Numbered from the stretch's first letter, positions 42,630-52,208 are shown. The stretch is DNA of 64,000 nt from Streptomyces mutomycini (GCF_001700505.1 NZ_MAPV01000082.1:29582-93581); one strand, 5' to 3'. Program-made: numbers and translations. Notes: generated by a model not told the origin, from the letters alone.

Positions 42630-43571
42630 TCAGCGGCTCACGAAGGGCAGGGTGCGCCTGGCCGGATCCGGGAACGTGATCCCGTCCGGATCCGGCGGCA
42701 CGAGCCCGTCCGGGGCGGGTATCCGCACCGGACGGGTGGGTATCCGCTCCAGCACACCGCCCGCGAAGACGTCGTACAACGGCAGCGTCTCCAGGTGTAC
42801 ATAGCCGATGTGGCAGTCGCACACGTCGCGCGGGCAGCCGCGCGGGCCGAGCGAATCCCGGTAGCTGCCGTCGTAGAGATTGCCCAGCTCCGCACGGACG
42901 AAGTGGCAGCGCCGCACCGTCCCGTCACCGTCCACCGAGACGACGGACTCCCCGGTCCGGCAGGGCAGCCCGGCCGAGCGGTGCGGATGCCTGCTGTAGG
43001 GGAACAGCGGATCCAGGTCCGTCCAGCGGGCCGCCTGCTCGTCCGTGTAGGTCTGCCCCTCGGCGGCGTTGACCCAGAGGTACACCTCGGGCGGCAGCGC
43101 GGAGCGCAGTCGGCGGGCCTCCTCCAGATGCTCGTCGAGGCCGACGACACCGACGCTGTACCGCACCCCGAGGGCCGTCAGCTCCCGGCACCGGCCGAGG
43201 AAGCGCTCGTACGGTGTCTGCCCCGGGTGGTAGGTGCACCACAGGGCGACCCTGTCGCGCTCCGCCCCCGCCAGCCAGCCGGTACGGCCGCTGAGATTGG
43301 TCTGGATGGCGACCCGGCCGATGTGCGGCAGCCGCGACAGCTCGACGAGCGCCTTCCGGTACCAGGACCGCACCAGGCCCTCCCCCCACGGGGTGAACAG
43401 CACCGACAGGCGGTCACCGGTCTGCGCGGCGGCCCACGCGGTGAACCGCTCCAGGGCCGCACGGTCGGACCGCAGCTGCTCACCCGTGTCCCGTCGCTTG
43501 GCGAAGGGGCAGTAGGGACAGTCGTAGTCGCACGAGGCCAGCGGGCCCCGGTAAAGGATCGTCAGGTCCAT
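42630..43571 (-). CDS. STM4011-family radical SAM protein
   Basis: 313 residues. The N-terminal MDLTILYRGPLASCDYDCPY followed by C gives CxxxCxxC (Cys14, 18, 21). FTPWGEGLVRSWYRKALVEL and CTYHPGQTPYERFLGRCREL are family segments. A C-terminal region with CHFVRAELGNLYDGSY and CPRDVCDCHIGY carries extra cysteines that could bind a second Fe-S cluster. Last gene of the STM4015-4011 operon. ATG at 43571 was chosen; in-frame GTGs 2 and 6 codons earlier are possible. Reaction and product unknown. Confidence 0.85.
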   Translation of the reverse strand: MDLTILYRGPLASCDYDCPYCPFAKRRDTGEQLRSDRAALERFTAWAAAQTGDRLSVLFTPWGEGLVRSWYRKALVELSRLPHIGRVAIQTNLSGRTGWLAGAERDRVALWCTYHPGQTPYERFLGRCRELTALGVRYSVGVVGLDEHLEEARRLRSALPPEVYLWVNAAEGQTYTDEQAARWTDLDPLFPYSRHPHRSAGLPCRTGESVVSVDGDGTVRRCHFVRAELGNLYDGSYRDSLGPRGCPRDVCDCHIGYVHLETLPLYDVFAGGVLERIPTRPVRIPAPDGLVPPDPDGITFPDPARRTLPFVSR

Positions 43572-43585
43572 GCTCACCGGCCCAC

Positions 43586-44989
43586 TCACTTCGCCTCGTA
43601 CGCGGCCATCGCGGCCCGTACCCCGGGCGAGAAGAGCTCCGGGCCCAGGGCGTCGGAATGGGCCAGCCCCTCGGGGGAGAGGCGCAGCAGGGCGGGCCCC
43701 GCCGAGCCGTCCAGCCAGCCGCGCCCGCCGAAGAGCTCCAGCTCGGCGGGGAAGTCCTCGTACGGATCCGTGCCGAAGCGCTCCCGGTACTCGGCGGGCC
43801 GCAGGCCTTCGGCCTGGAGAAGGGACTGCAGGAGGTGGCGCCGGCGCGCCTCCCCGTCGTCGACGTACCGGCCGACCTCCGCCCTGGAGAAGTCCGCCGT
43901 GGTGGTGAAGTCGTCGATGATGCCCCGGATCTCCCGCATGTCCACCGCGTAGTCGAAGGAGTAGTGGAGGGAAGAGGTGTACGAGCGGGCGCCGCAGCCC
44001 AGCCCGATCATGCCGTCGGTCTGGCACGCGTAGTCGTCCGGGCCGGTGCGGGGAGCGTCCGCGCGGCGGAACATCCGCATCGACACCTGCTCGTAGCCAT
44101 GGGCCAGCAGATGGTCGCGGCCCTCCCGGTACAGACGCAGCCGCTGCTCGTCCCAGGCCGTGTCCTGGCCCTCCGGCTTCTTCGTCCCCTCCAGTACTTC
44201 CTTCCCGGTGCCCAGCCGTCCGAGGCCGGTCAGCGGGCGCACGTACAGCGGGTAGAGGTACAGCTCCTCCGGGCTCCAGGCGAGGGCGGCGTCGAGCGAG
44301 GTGCGCCAACTGGCCTCGGTCTGCCCCTCGATGCCGTAGATCAGGTCGATGTTGAGGACCGGGATGCGGGCATCGCGGATCCTGCCGAGAGCCGCCTCCA
44401 CCGCCGAGCGGTGCTGCGGGCGGACAGCGGCCCTGGCCTCGGCGTCGACGAAGCTCTGCACCCCGATGCTGATCCGGGTGGTGCCCCGGGCTGCCAGCAC
44501 GGCCAGCCGGTCCGCCGTCGCCGTCGACGGCGAGGTCTCGACCGACAGGGGCACCGCTCCCAGGTCTGCGCCCATCCGCTTCTCCGCGATGTCGCAGAGG
44601 CGCTCCAGCTCACCAGCGGTGAGGAAGGTGGGGGTGCCTCCGCCGAACGCTGCGGCGGCGAAGCGCACCGGCTCGTCGTCGCCCAGGGCGTCCCGGACGG
44701 CGGTGGCCTGCCGGTCGAGCGCGTCGAGGTAACGGGTCGTCAGCTCCTCGGGGGCGCCGATCCGGGTGAACAGGTTGCAGAAGCCGCAGCGGACCTCGCA
44801 GAACGGTATGTGGAGGTAGAGGGAGAGAGCGTCCTTGCGCTCCGCCGCCCAGAGCCCGGTCAGCAGCGGACGGCCGGCGGGGTGGGCGTCGAGCGGGCGG
44901 TAGGCGGTCTTGTGCGGGTAGGCGTACACGTAGCTCCGGTACGGGCCGGTGCCGGAGCTCGTGGCGGTGCTGTGGGTGGTGCCGGTCAT
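43586..44989 (-). CDS. STM4012-family radical SAM protein (HemN-like)
   Basis: 467 residues. LYLHIPFCEVRCGFCNLFTR provides CxxxCxxC (Cys64, 68, 71); AAFGGGTPTFLTAGELERL and TRISIGVQSFVDAEARAAVR are HemN-like SAM-binding segments. It therefore belongs to the coproporphyrinogen-dehydrogenase-like branch, but the STM4012 subfamily is separate from true HemN and HemW. ATG at 44989 overlaps the STM4013 stop (ATGA). Confidence 0.88.
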   Translation of the reverse strand: MTGTTHSTATSSGTGPYRSYVYAYPHKTAYRPLDAHPAGRPLLTGLWAAERKDALSLYLHIPFCEVRCGFCNLFTRIGAPEELTTRYLDALDRQATAVRDALGDDEPVRFAAAAFGGGTPTFLTAGELERLCDIAEKRMGADLGAVPLSVETSPSTATADRLAVLAARGTTRISIGVQSFVDAEARAAVRPQHRSAVEAALGRIRDARIPVLNIDLIYGIEGQTEASWRTSLDAALAWSPEELYLYPLYVRPLTGLGRLGTGKEVLEGTKKPEGQDTAWDEQRLRLYREGRDHLLAHGYEQVSMRMFRRADAPRTGPDDYACQTDGMIGLGCGARSYTSSLHYSFDYAVDMREIRGIIDDFTTTADFSRAEVGRYVDDGEARRRHLLQSLLQAEGLRPAEYRERFGTDPYEDFPAELELFGGRGWLDGSAGPALLRLSPEGLAHSDALGPELFSPGVRAAMAAYEAK

Positions 44990-45888
44990 CGGGTCGCCCC
45001 TGGGTCGAGGAAGAAATGGGCATAGGGCACGGTCCAGACGGCCTCGTGACCGATCCTGTGTCCGGTGTAGCCGTCGTCGCCGTACGCCGTTCCGTGATCG
45101 GAGCAGACGATGGCGAAACACCTGCGGCGGCTGCTCGCGGCCGCGAAGAGGCGCCCGATGTGCCGGTCCACGTACTCCAGGGCCGCGGCGTGGGTGGCCC
45201 TGGAGTCCCCCGTGCCGGCGGTGGCGCCGGGCAGGTGGAACCAGTTGGGCTGGTGCAGCGCCGACACGTTCACGAACAGCAGAAGCCGCTGGTCCTGCGG
45301 GAGTTCCGCGACGACCTGCTCGGCGCATGAGACCTGCGCCTCGAAGGACGTCGGAGAGGCGACACCGAACTCCGGCTCCCAGTGGCTCTCCTGGAACATG
45401 TCGGGCAGTACCGAGCCGAGCGGGCGGCGGCGGTTGAAGAAACCCACACCGCCGACGCACACGGTGCGATAGCCCACGGCGGCGAGGCCGGAGAGGAAGT
45501 CGGGGGTTTCGTGGACGAAGGTGCCGCCGGCGGTCGACTCGCTGCCCGCGAAGCGGGCGGCGAACAGCCGCGGATGAGGACCGGGTGCGGCAGGCGTCGG
45601 CAGGAAACCGGCGAAGATCGCCTGGTGGGACGCGTAGGTGAAGCTGCCCGGCGCGTGCCGCTTCTCCCAGACGCCGCCGGGCAGGTGCCGGGCCAGATTC
45701 GGGATGCGCCCGGCCGCGGCCAGTTCCTCCGCCACGTCGAACCGCAGGGTGTCCAGGGTGACGAGCAGGAGATCGTGGCTGCCCACGATCGCGTTCATGT
45801 CGGGGGCCGAGGCCTCGGCGTCGCGGGACGTGGGATCGTCCAGGGTCTCCGCATCGCGGCACGTGGGATCAGAGGGCATCGATGGCAC
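44986..45888 (-). CDS. STM4013/SEN3800-family hydrolase (alkaline phosphatase superfamily)
   Basis: 300 residues with sulfatase/phosphodiesterase features: LLLVTLDTLRFDVAEE near the N-terminus (metal Asp) and VCSDHGTAYGDDGYTGHRIG near the C-terminus (Asp-His metal ligands). The expected Cys/Ser-x-Pro-x-Arg formylglycine site is not apparent; Thr in APGSFTYASHQ may be the nucleophile. The first 20 residues contain a DPTxRDAE direct repeat. GTG at 45888 has AAGGA 6 bases upstream. It overlaps STM4014 by 20 bases. Confidence 0.8.
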   Translation of the reverse strand: MPSMPSDPTCRDAETLDDPTSRDAEASAPDMNAIVGSHDLLLVTLDTLRFDVAEELAAAGRIPNLARHLPGGVWEKRHAPGSFTYASHQAIFAGFLPTPAAPGPHPRLFAARFAGSESTAGGTFVHETPDFLSGLAAVGYRTVCVGGVGFFNRRRPLGSVLPDMFQESHWEPEFGVASPTSFEAQVSCAEQVVAELPQDQRLLLFVNVSALHQPNWFHLPGATAGTGDSRATHAAALEYVDRHIGRLFAAASSRRRCFAIVCSDHGTAYGDDGYTGHRIGHEAVWTVPYAHFFLDPGATR

Positions 45889-47077
45889 GGTCGTTCCTTG
45901 CTCGGCCGTCGCTGGTCCGGCCGGTCTTTCGGCGGTCGTCGCCCGACCGGCCGTCGTATGAAGAAGTCGCGAGCACTGCGGCGATCTGCGCGCCGTAGGT
46001 GTCCAGGCCCTCCGCACCGCTGCCCGGCAGGCCGGTCAGACGTGGCAGGAGATCCCCGAACGCATTCACCTCGCCGACGGTGAAGCGCCGCCAACCGGTC
46101 GTCGGCAGCAGATCGACGCCCACGCACAACGTCTCCCGGAAGCAGGCCGCGGCGCGCTCGCACACGGCCAGGGCCTCCCTCCAACTGCCGCCCGCCGCCT
46201 CGACGGCGGCACGTACCTCGTCCAGATCACCGCGTGCGCCGCCCAGGTGCAGATTGGTCATGGGGGACCGGCTGGTCCGCACGACGGCGTGCGTCGCCCG
46301 CCCTGCGACCACCACGACCCTGAGGTCGGCGGCCCGCCCCCGCTGGGAGGCCTTGGACAGCCAGCGCTCGATGTGCAGTCCGTCCGGGGCCAGCGCGTCG
46401 ACGAGTGCTCCCACCTCGCGCTCCGTCGTGCAGTGCCGCACCCGGAGCGAGTTGAACAGCCGGCCCTCCTCGTCCCGCTCCACGGAGGTGGCCGCCCGGA
46501 TCCTGCCCGGTCCTGCCGTTTCCAGGGCCATCACCCCGGAGGCGGAGGAACCGTGCGCGGGCTTCACGAACACCCTTGGCATCCGGTGGTCCGCCATCAA
46601 CCGGCGCACGTCGGCCCATCCCCGCACGGGGTCCGCGCCGGGGCCAGAGGTGGGGGATTCCGGCACGGGTACCCCGGCAGCGTCAAGAACGCCGTGGCAG
46701 AGCCGCTTGTCGAACAGCACCGCGATGTCCCGGGGGCCGTCCAGCAGCACCGCACCCGCCGCCGCGGCTGCCCGCGCCACCTCCTGTACGGCCGAGGTGA
46801 AGCGTGCGTACCAGCGGGCCGAACCCTCGACCCTGGTCGGATCATCGCCCCCGCGCAGCAGACGGTCCACCTCGGCGTCCTCACCGGGCGAATCGATGCG
46901 CACGGTCTCCCCCGGAAGGAAGACCGCCTCTCCCCGCAGCACCTCCAGCCAGGACACCGTGCGCGCGGCGGGAAGCCCGGCGTCGCGCACGGCGTCCTGG
47001 AAGAGGCCGACCCTGCGGTTGGCGGGGATACCGACGACCGCGAGGCGCGGCGGCCCGCTATTCGGCGCCGGCGGCAC
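45869..47077 (-). CDS. STM4014-family protein (ATP-grasp-like)
   Basis: 402 residues. N-terminal Rossmann-like part (LAVVGIPANRRVGLFQDAVR), then FDKRLCHGVLDAAGVPVPES, RVFVKPAHGSSASGVMALET and the C-terminal ETLCVGVDLLPTTGW-RRFTVGEVNAFGDL. The order matches ATP-grasp ligases: K in FVKPAHGSS, and acidic metal ligands near GVDLL and EVNAFGD. It might ligate or modify a peptide in concert with the radical SAM enzymes. The last 30 residues are low-complexity. GTG at 47077. Confidence 0.75.
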   Translation of the reverse strand: MPPAPNSGPPRLAVVGIPANRRVGLFQDAVRDAGLPAARTVSWLEVLRGEAVFLPGETVRIDSPGEDAEVDRLLRGGDDPTRVEGSARWYARFTSAVQEVARAAAAAGAVLLDGPRDIAVLFDKRLCHGVLDAAGVPVPESPTSGPGADPVRGWADVRRLMADHRMPRVFVKPAHGSSASGVMALETAGPGRIRAATSVERDEEGRLFNSLRVRHCTTEREVGALVDALAPDGLHIERWLSKASQRGRAADLRVVVVAGRATHAVVRTSRSPMTNLHLGGARGDLDEVRAAVEAAGGSWREALAVCERAAACFRETLCVGVDLLPTTGWRRFTVGEVNAFGDLLPRLTGLPGSGAEGLDTYGAQIAAVLATSSYDGRSGDDRRKTGRTSDGRARNDRAIDAL

Positions 47078-47109
47078 AGCGGGCCTCGTCGTACTTGCTC
47101 ATCGGGCCC

Positions 47110-48069
47110 TCACTCCGCGACCGCGGTGTAGCGGCCCTCGGGTCCGCGGTCGTCCCACGGCTCGCAGCGTCCGGACAGATCGACCGAGACACCGTGCGGC
47201 TCCAGGGCCTCCGCGACACGACGCTCCATCGGCACGGTGAGGAAGTGGTGGTGCAGGTCGAGCGAGGCGAGATGGGTGAGCGGCTGACCTTCGAGCAGGG
47301 CGGCCGCGCCCTCGTCACCCAGCGTGCCGTTCGACAGGTCGAGCGTGCGGAGCTGGGCCACGACCGGTGCCGAACCGATCGCGGCCGCGATCTCGTTCTG
47401 CAACTCGCTGTTGCGCAGACCCAGGTGGCGCAGCCGCGGGAAGCGGGTGCCGGTGAGCAGTGGCGCAAGATCCGGGACGACCACGTCGCCCCCGTACGAG
47501 GAGACGCCGAGCCAGAGTTCCAGACGCTCCAGGGCCGGCAGCTCGCTGCCCAGTATCCCGCGCAGCGCCTCTGCGGGCAGTCCCCCGCTCTCGACGACGA
47601 GCCCCTGCAGGGACCCGTGCTTGACGGGCGGGAATATCAGGGCCGTGCCGCCGCGCACACCGAGATGGGTCAGGCCGGGGAAGGCGTTGAGCAGCGCGGT
47701 GACGTCCGACTGCTCGATCCACGAGATCTCGGCCTCCTCCGCCACCAGGTCTCCGACGAAGACGGCCCTGAGCGAGGTCAGCCGGTCGGCCGCGGCGACG
47801 ACGAGCCCGATGGGATAGGCCGATGTCTCCTCGTACGACTCGCCCCACTGCCCGATGATGAGGGCTTCGACCTGTGACGGATCGACGGCTTCGAGGAAGG
47901 CGTTGAACTCAGCCTCCCAGCTGCTGTCATCGTAGTCCGGGTGGTAGGGGTCGACGCTGATGCGCCAGGCCGCGGCTGCGGCCGGGGGGCGGGTCGTCCC
48001 TTCGGTCTCGCGCTGGAAATCGACGGCCGGGAGGCCGAGCAACTCGTGCAGACGGTCCGCGTCGGACAT
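47110..48069 (-). CDS. STM4015-family protein (leucine-rich-repeat-like)
   Basis: 319 residues. The C-terminal two thirds show LRR-like units (LPALERLELWLGVSSYGG; FPRLRHLGLRNSELQNEI; LRTLDLSNGTLGDEGAAALL; LASLDLHHHFL). The N-terminal part is acidic with WRISVDPYHPDYDDSSWEAE. It is the first gene of the operon and probably a binding or scaffold protein. ATG at 48069 follows AGGAG at 9 bases. A 15-bp palindrome lies 54 bases upstream of the start. Confidence 0.82.
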   Translation of the reverse strand: MSDADRLHELLGLPAVDFQRETEGTTRPPAAAAAWRISVDPYHPDYDDSSWEAEFNAFLEAVDPSQVEALIIGQWGESYEETSAYPIGLVVAAADRLTSLRAVFVGDLVAEEAEISWIEQSDVTALLNAFPGLTHLGVRGGTALIFPPVKHGSLQGLVVESGGLPAEALRGILGSELPALERLELWLGVSSYGGDVVVPDLAPLLTGTRFPRLRHLGLRNSELQNEIAAAIGSAPVVAQLRTLDLSNGTLGDEGAAALLEGQPLTHLASLDLHHHFLTVPMERRVAEALEPHGVSVDLSGRCEPWDDRGPEGRYTAVAE

Positions 48070-48122
48070 GGCACTGAGCTCCTGATACTGGGGGCGACTG
48101 ATGTCCGCAAGGTTTATCAAGT

Positions 48123-48137
48123 GCCACTGACAGTGGC
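48123..48137. promoter_or_regulatory. Palindrome between the STM4015 operon and the divergent pair
   Basis: GCCACTG-A-CAGTGGC, perfect 7+1+7, in the 163-base divergent intergenic region. Candidate operator for a regulator shared by both transcription units. Confidence 0.5.
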
Positions 48138-48232
48138 GTGACCGGCCCCGGGCCGCTGCCGATGTCAGACCCCTCTCGTAGCGTTTTCCCTGTGGCCGGC
48201 ACGAAGGGTGCCGGGACGGAGGGGAGACGTCT

Positions 48233-48559
48233 GTGTACCGGCAGGGTGACGTTTTGATGGTCGCGATCGAGGAGTCCGAGGTGCCCGCGCGCTTCCTCGA
48301 CGCAGCGGGTGAACTGCGCGACGGGCGGGGGAGGATGGTCCTGGCGCTGGGCGAGGTCACCGGCCACGCCCACGCGGTCCAGGGCCCGGGGCGGCTGATG
48401 CGGGAGGCGGGGCCGTTCGGCCCGATGCTGCTCCATCTTCCCGAGGGCGGACGCGTCGTCCATGAGGAGCACGCCGCGATAGCGCTGCCGAAGGGGTGGT
48501 TCCGCGTCGTCCGCCAGCGCGAGTACGCCCCCGGCGCGGTCCGGATCGTCGCGGACTGA
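48233..48559 (+). CDS. Uncharacterised 108-residue protein ('QGDV' type)
   Basis: Starts with MYRQGDVLMVAIEESEVPAR. The core LALGEVTGHAHAVQGPGRLM and HEEHAAIALPKGWFRVVRQR with three histidines look like a small beta barrel or metal site. I do not recognise a named family, but proteins with this opening are found beside DUF6745 genes, as here. GTG at 48233 with GGAGGGGAG upstream. Coding statistics are normal for the genome. Confidence 0.7.
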   Translation: MYRQGDVLMVAIEESEVPARFLDAAGELRDGRGRMVLALGEVTGHAHAVQGPGRLMREAGPFGPMLLHLPEGGRVVHEEHAAIALPKGWFRVVRQREYAPGAVRIVAD

Positions 48560-48658
48560 CCCTTCCCGTGTGGGTGTGGGTGTGGGTCGTGCGGGTGTCG
48601 ACGCCGGGGGTCCGGTGACGTGTGGTCAGCAAACAGGAACAGGGGACGGGGAGTACCG

Positions 48659-49660
48659 ATGCAGTATGTGAACGCGTGGCGGGCTGTTGCGGCGGCGACG
48701 GGCGGGGCCGACCGGAGTACGGCCGAGGACGGGGTGAGGCTCGCCTACCGAAGCGCCGGACTGGCGGAGCCGGAGCGCATCGTATGGGCGGACTCGCCCA
48801 AGGCAGCCGTCGAGCTGGTGGAGAAGTTGTCCGACGCGGGACGCTCGGTGCGAGAAGACGTGCGCACCCGCCCCTGGGCGGAGGAACGGCGCCGGATCTA
48901 CGACGAACTGGGCCCCGCCGGCTGGTCCGCCCTGTGGTCCGCCACCGGGGCCCAGCTGTGGGAGACCACGGCCGCACTGGCCGAGCGGATACGCGCCGGA
49001 GTCGTAGCCGAGCTCGCCACGCGGCCCGAGGAGGAGTCCGACGTCCGACTCGTGCTGCTGGACGCTGTCCTCGGCCAGCACGACGCGGCCTGGCTCGCGG
49101 CCTTCGACGGCCGTGGTGACCGGCTGACCGGACTGGCCGAGGTCGCCAGGAACGCCGGCTGGTGGTGGCCCTACGAGCGCGTCGCGGTGATCTGCGAGCG
49201 GCCTGAGACGCTCCACCGCGACGAGGCGGGACGGCTCGACCGGGGCGACGGACCGGCCCTCGCCTACCCGGACGGCTTCGCCCTGTACGCCTGGCGCGGA
49301 ATGCCCGTGCCGGTCGAATTCCTGGACGGCCTGGCGAGCCTGACGCCTGAGCGGATACGTGCCGAGGAGAACGCGGAGCTGCGCCGTGTGATGCTCGAGT
49401 ACTACGGCTACGACCGTTATCTCGCCGAGTCGGGTGCGGAACCGGTGCACCGGGACGAGACCGGGATCCTCTGGCGCATCGCGATGGAGGGCGACGAGGA
49501 CGTGGTGATGGTCGAAGTCGTCAACTCCACCCCCGAGCCCGACGGAACGCACCGCACCTATTGGCTGCGGGTACCGCCCAGGACCCGTACCGCGAAGGAG
49601 GGCGTCGCCTGGACCTTCGGGCTCGAGGGCGAGGTCTACGCGCCGGTGCGCCAGACCTGA
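48659..49660 (+). CDS. DUF6745-like protein
   Basis: 333 residues starting MQYVNAWRAVAAATGGADRS. Central WWWPYERVAVICERPETLHR and LHRDEAGRLDRGDGPALAYP followed by DGFALYAWRGMPV are characteristic of DUF6745, as is PVHRDETGILWRIAMEGDED. These repeats recall an MbcT/ParT-like or WG-repeat style. Function unknown. ATG at 48659 with GGGGAG 5-7 bases upstream. Pairs with the small upstream gene with a 99-base gap. Confidence 0.7.
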   Translation: MQYVNAWRAVAAATGGADRSTAEDGVRLAYRSAGLAEPERIVWADSPKAAVELVEKLSDAGRSVREDVRTRPWAEERRRIYDELGPAGWSALWSATGAQLWETTAALAERIRAGVVAELATRPEEESDVRLVLLDAVLGQHDAAWLAAFDGRGDRLTGLAEVARNAGWWWPYERVAVICERPETLHRDEAGRLDRGDGPALAYPDGFALYAWRGMPVPVEFLDGLASLTPERIRAEENAELRRVMLEYYGYDRYLAESGAEPVHRDETGILWRIAMEGDEDVVMVEVVNSTPEPDGTHRTYWLRVPPRTRTAKEGVAWTFGLEGEVYAPVRQT

Positions 49661-49702
49661 CCGGACATGAGGCCGCGCTCGGGCGTGTGGGGGCGGAAGG
49701 TC

Positions 49703-50314
49703 TCAGGCGGTCAGAGCCGCGTGGTCGATGCCGAGTTCGCGGGCGAGCGCCTCCTCGGTCCACTGCAGCATCGTGGCCCGGGAGAGCGGACCCGCGTACG
49801 ACGTCATCTGGACGGCCAGCCCGTCCAGAAGGGCCGTCAGCCGCCAGGCCACGGACATCGGGTCCTCGCAGTGGAACTCACCCGCCGCGGCACCTTCCTC
49901 GATGACCTCGGCCAGTTCCGCCTTCCACTCCTGGTCGAGGTCCCTGGCCACGTCGCGCAGCACCGGATCACGCAGGGAGGACGCCCAGCCTTCGATCCAC
50001 AGCCGCCACCCCTTGGCCTGACCGGTCGGCGCGTACCAGCGGACAGCGGCGCGGAGCCGCCGGACCGCGCTGGTACGACGCGTCAGCAGCTTGCGCAGAT
50101 GAGCCAGATCGGCCTCCGCCGCGTAGGCGAACGCGGCGGCAACCAGCTTTTCCTTGGACGAGAAGTGGTAGAGCACCAGGGCGTTGCTCACCCCGAGGAC
50201 GGCGGCCACGTCGGCGATCCGGACCGCGGACACGCCCCGGACCTCGATCTGCTCGACGGCAGCGCGCAGGAGCTCCTCACGACGCTCCGCCACGCTCAGC
50301 CGTACTCTCGCCAC
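49703..50314 (-). CDS. TetR/AcrR-family regulator (BetI-like)
   Basis: 203 residues. HTH in residues about 12-55: AVEQIEVRGVSAVRIADVAA and VLGVSNALVLYHFSSKEKLV. The C-terminal ligand domain (WIEGWASSLRDPVLRDVARD; WRLTALLDGLAVQMTSYAGP) is BetI-type (TetR_C_6). It lies 100 bases downstream of the Glu/Leu dehydrogenase gene in the same direction and may repress that gene through the TACTGA-N8-TCAGTA operator. A partial palindrome over its own start region suggests autoregulation. Confidence 0.88.
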   Translation of the reverse strand: MARVRLSVAERREELLRAAVEQIEVRGVSAVRIADVAAVLGVSNALVLYHFSSKEKLVAAAFAYAAEADLAHLRKLLTRRTSAVRRLRAAVRWYAPTGQAKGWRLWIEGWASSLRDPVLRDVARDLDQEWKAELAEVIEEGAAAGEFHCEDPMSVAWRLTALLDGLAVQMTSYAGPLSRATMLQWTEEALARELGIDHAALTA

Positions 50315-50326
50315 GCGGTCAGCCTA

Positions 50327-50340
50327 ACCAACGCGCTGGT
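50327..50340. promoter_or_regulatory. Imperfect palindrome before the tetR-like gene
   Basis: ACCAACGCGCTGGT, a 14-bp palindrome with one mismatched pair, 12 bases upstream of the GTG. Candidate operator. Confidence 0.3.
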
Positions 50341-50414
50341 ACGGACGGCCGCCCCCCGTGCCCGGTGGCCTGCCGGCCCGGTGCCGGTCGTCGGCCACCC
50401 CCGTGCCCGATGGC

Positions 50415-51614
50415 CTACCGGTACCAGCCGAACCGCTCGGCCATCACCGGCAGACGGTCCGCGACGAGCGCGTGCGCCGCCGCACGCGGCGTGCAGCCGT
50501 CAGCCGCCGCCCGCTCCAGGACGTGGTCGATGAGGGCGCGCATCGAGCGACGGGTATGCCGGAACGCCTCCTCCGCGTCCGGCCCGATGTCCCCGAAGAG
50601 TGTCCACCACCACCACGCGTTCGTACCTGAGTTGACCACCACATCGGGCAGCACCGTGATCCCGCGCTCGGCGAGCAGTGACTCGGCTTCCGGAAGCACC
50701 GGCATGTTGGCGGCCTCGACCACCCAACGCGCACTGACCAAGGCCTGGTTTCCGGGGCCCACGGCGTAGGACACGGCGGCCGGCACCAGCACCTCCGCGT
50801 CGGCGGCCAGCCAGGCATCGGACGGCAGCTCCTGATCCCCGTGCCGCAGCACACCGCGGTCCACCGTCCCGTGCGCGTCACGCGCGGCCAGCAGCGCCTC
50901 GACGTCCAGGCCGGCCGGATTGCTGATCGTTCCCTTCACATCGGCGACGGCGACGACCGTCAGTCCGGCCCGGGAGAGGAAGCGGGCCGTAGCGCCGCCC
51001 ATCGTGCCGAGCCCCTGGAGGGACACACGGGCGTCGCTGTGCGGCACACCCGCCCGGTCCAGTGCGGCGAGCGTGCATTCCGCCACCCCGCACCCGCCGA
51101 CCAGCTCGTCCAGGCCGATTCCGTCGACCGCGACGGCGAAGGCCTCCGCCAGCCGCCGCCGCGCCCCCGCCTCGTCGTCCAGCAGGGGGTAGGCCGCCTG
51201 AACGGTGGAGACGAGGCCGGCCTCCGCAGCGGCCCGGTCGACGAGGTCCTGACTGAGCCCGAGATCCTCGCCGGTCGTCCATACATGCTCGACGTACGGA
51301 CGCATCGCCCGCAGGAAGCGGACCAGTACCCCGTAGGCGGCGGGGGCACGCGGATCGCAGTCGATGCCGCCTTTGGCGCCGCCCAGCGGGATGTAGCGCG
51401 CTCCCGGGTTGCCGGCGTCGAAGTGCAGGGCTTCCTTCATCGACATGCCACGCGCCAGACCCGCCACCTCCGCGAGGGTGCAGCCCTCCCTCATCCGCAG
51501 CCCCCCGCTCGACACGCCGCGTACCAGCCGGTCGACGACGAGATAGCCCTCGGTGCCGGTGACATGGTCCGTCCAGGTCAGGGAGATCAGTGGAGCCGGG
51601 GAGGGGGACGTCAT
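50415..51614 (-). CDS. Glu/Leu/Phe/Val dehydrogenase family protein
   Basis: 399 residues. The catalytic lysines lie in GLRMREGCTLAEVAGLARGM-SMKEAL and GGAKGGIDCDP; the NAD-binding region is VSLQGLGTMGGATARFLSRA. The enzyme oxidatively deaminates an amino acid (Glu or a branched-chain type) to a 2-oxo acid; specificity cannot be read here. ATG at 51614 with AGGAG 7 bases upstream. A very long open frame continues upstream on this strand but is a high-GC shadow. It has a well-formed promoter with an operator. Confidence 0.88.
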   Translation of the reverse strand: MTSPSPAPLISLTWTDHVTGTEGYLVVDRLVRGVSSGGLRMREGCTLAEVAGLARGMSMKEALHFDAGNPGARYIPLGGAKGGIDCDPRAPAAYGVLVRFLRAMRPYVEHVWTTGEDLGLSQDLVDRAAAEAGLVSTVQAAYPLLDDEAGARRRLAEAFAVAVDGIGLDELVGGCGVAECTLAALDRAGVPHSDARVSLQGLGTMGGATARFLSRAGLTVVAVADVKGTISNPAGLDVEALLAARDAHGTVDRGVLRHGDQELPSDAWLAADAEVLVPAAVSYAVGPGNQALVSARWVVEAANMPVLPEAESLLAERGITVLPDVVVNSGTNAWWWWTLFGDIGPDAEEAFRHTRRSMRALIDHVLERAAADGCTPRAAAHALVADRLPVMAERFGWYR

Positions 51615-51644
51615 GGGACCGCTCCTGGAGCACGCGAATCGATT

Positions 51645-52208
<564 letters not shown>

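Noticed and set aside
47058..47101. 14-codon frame MSKYDEARCAAGAE between the STM4015 and STM4014 genes
   Set aside because: Very short, overlaps the STM4014 start in another frame, and could be chance; not enough to call a precursor peptide.
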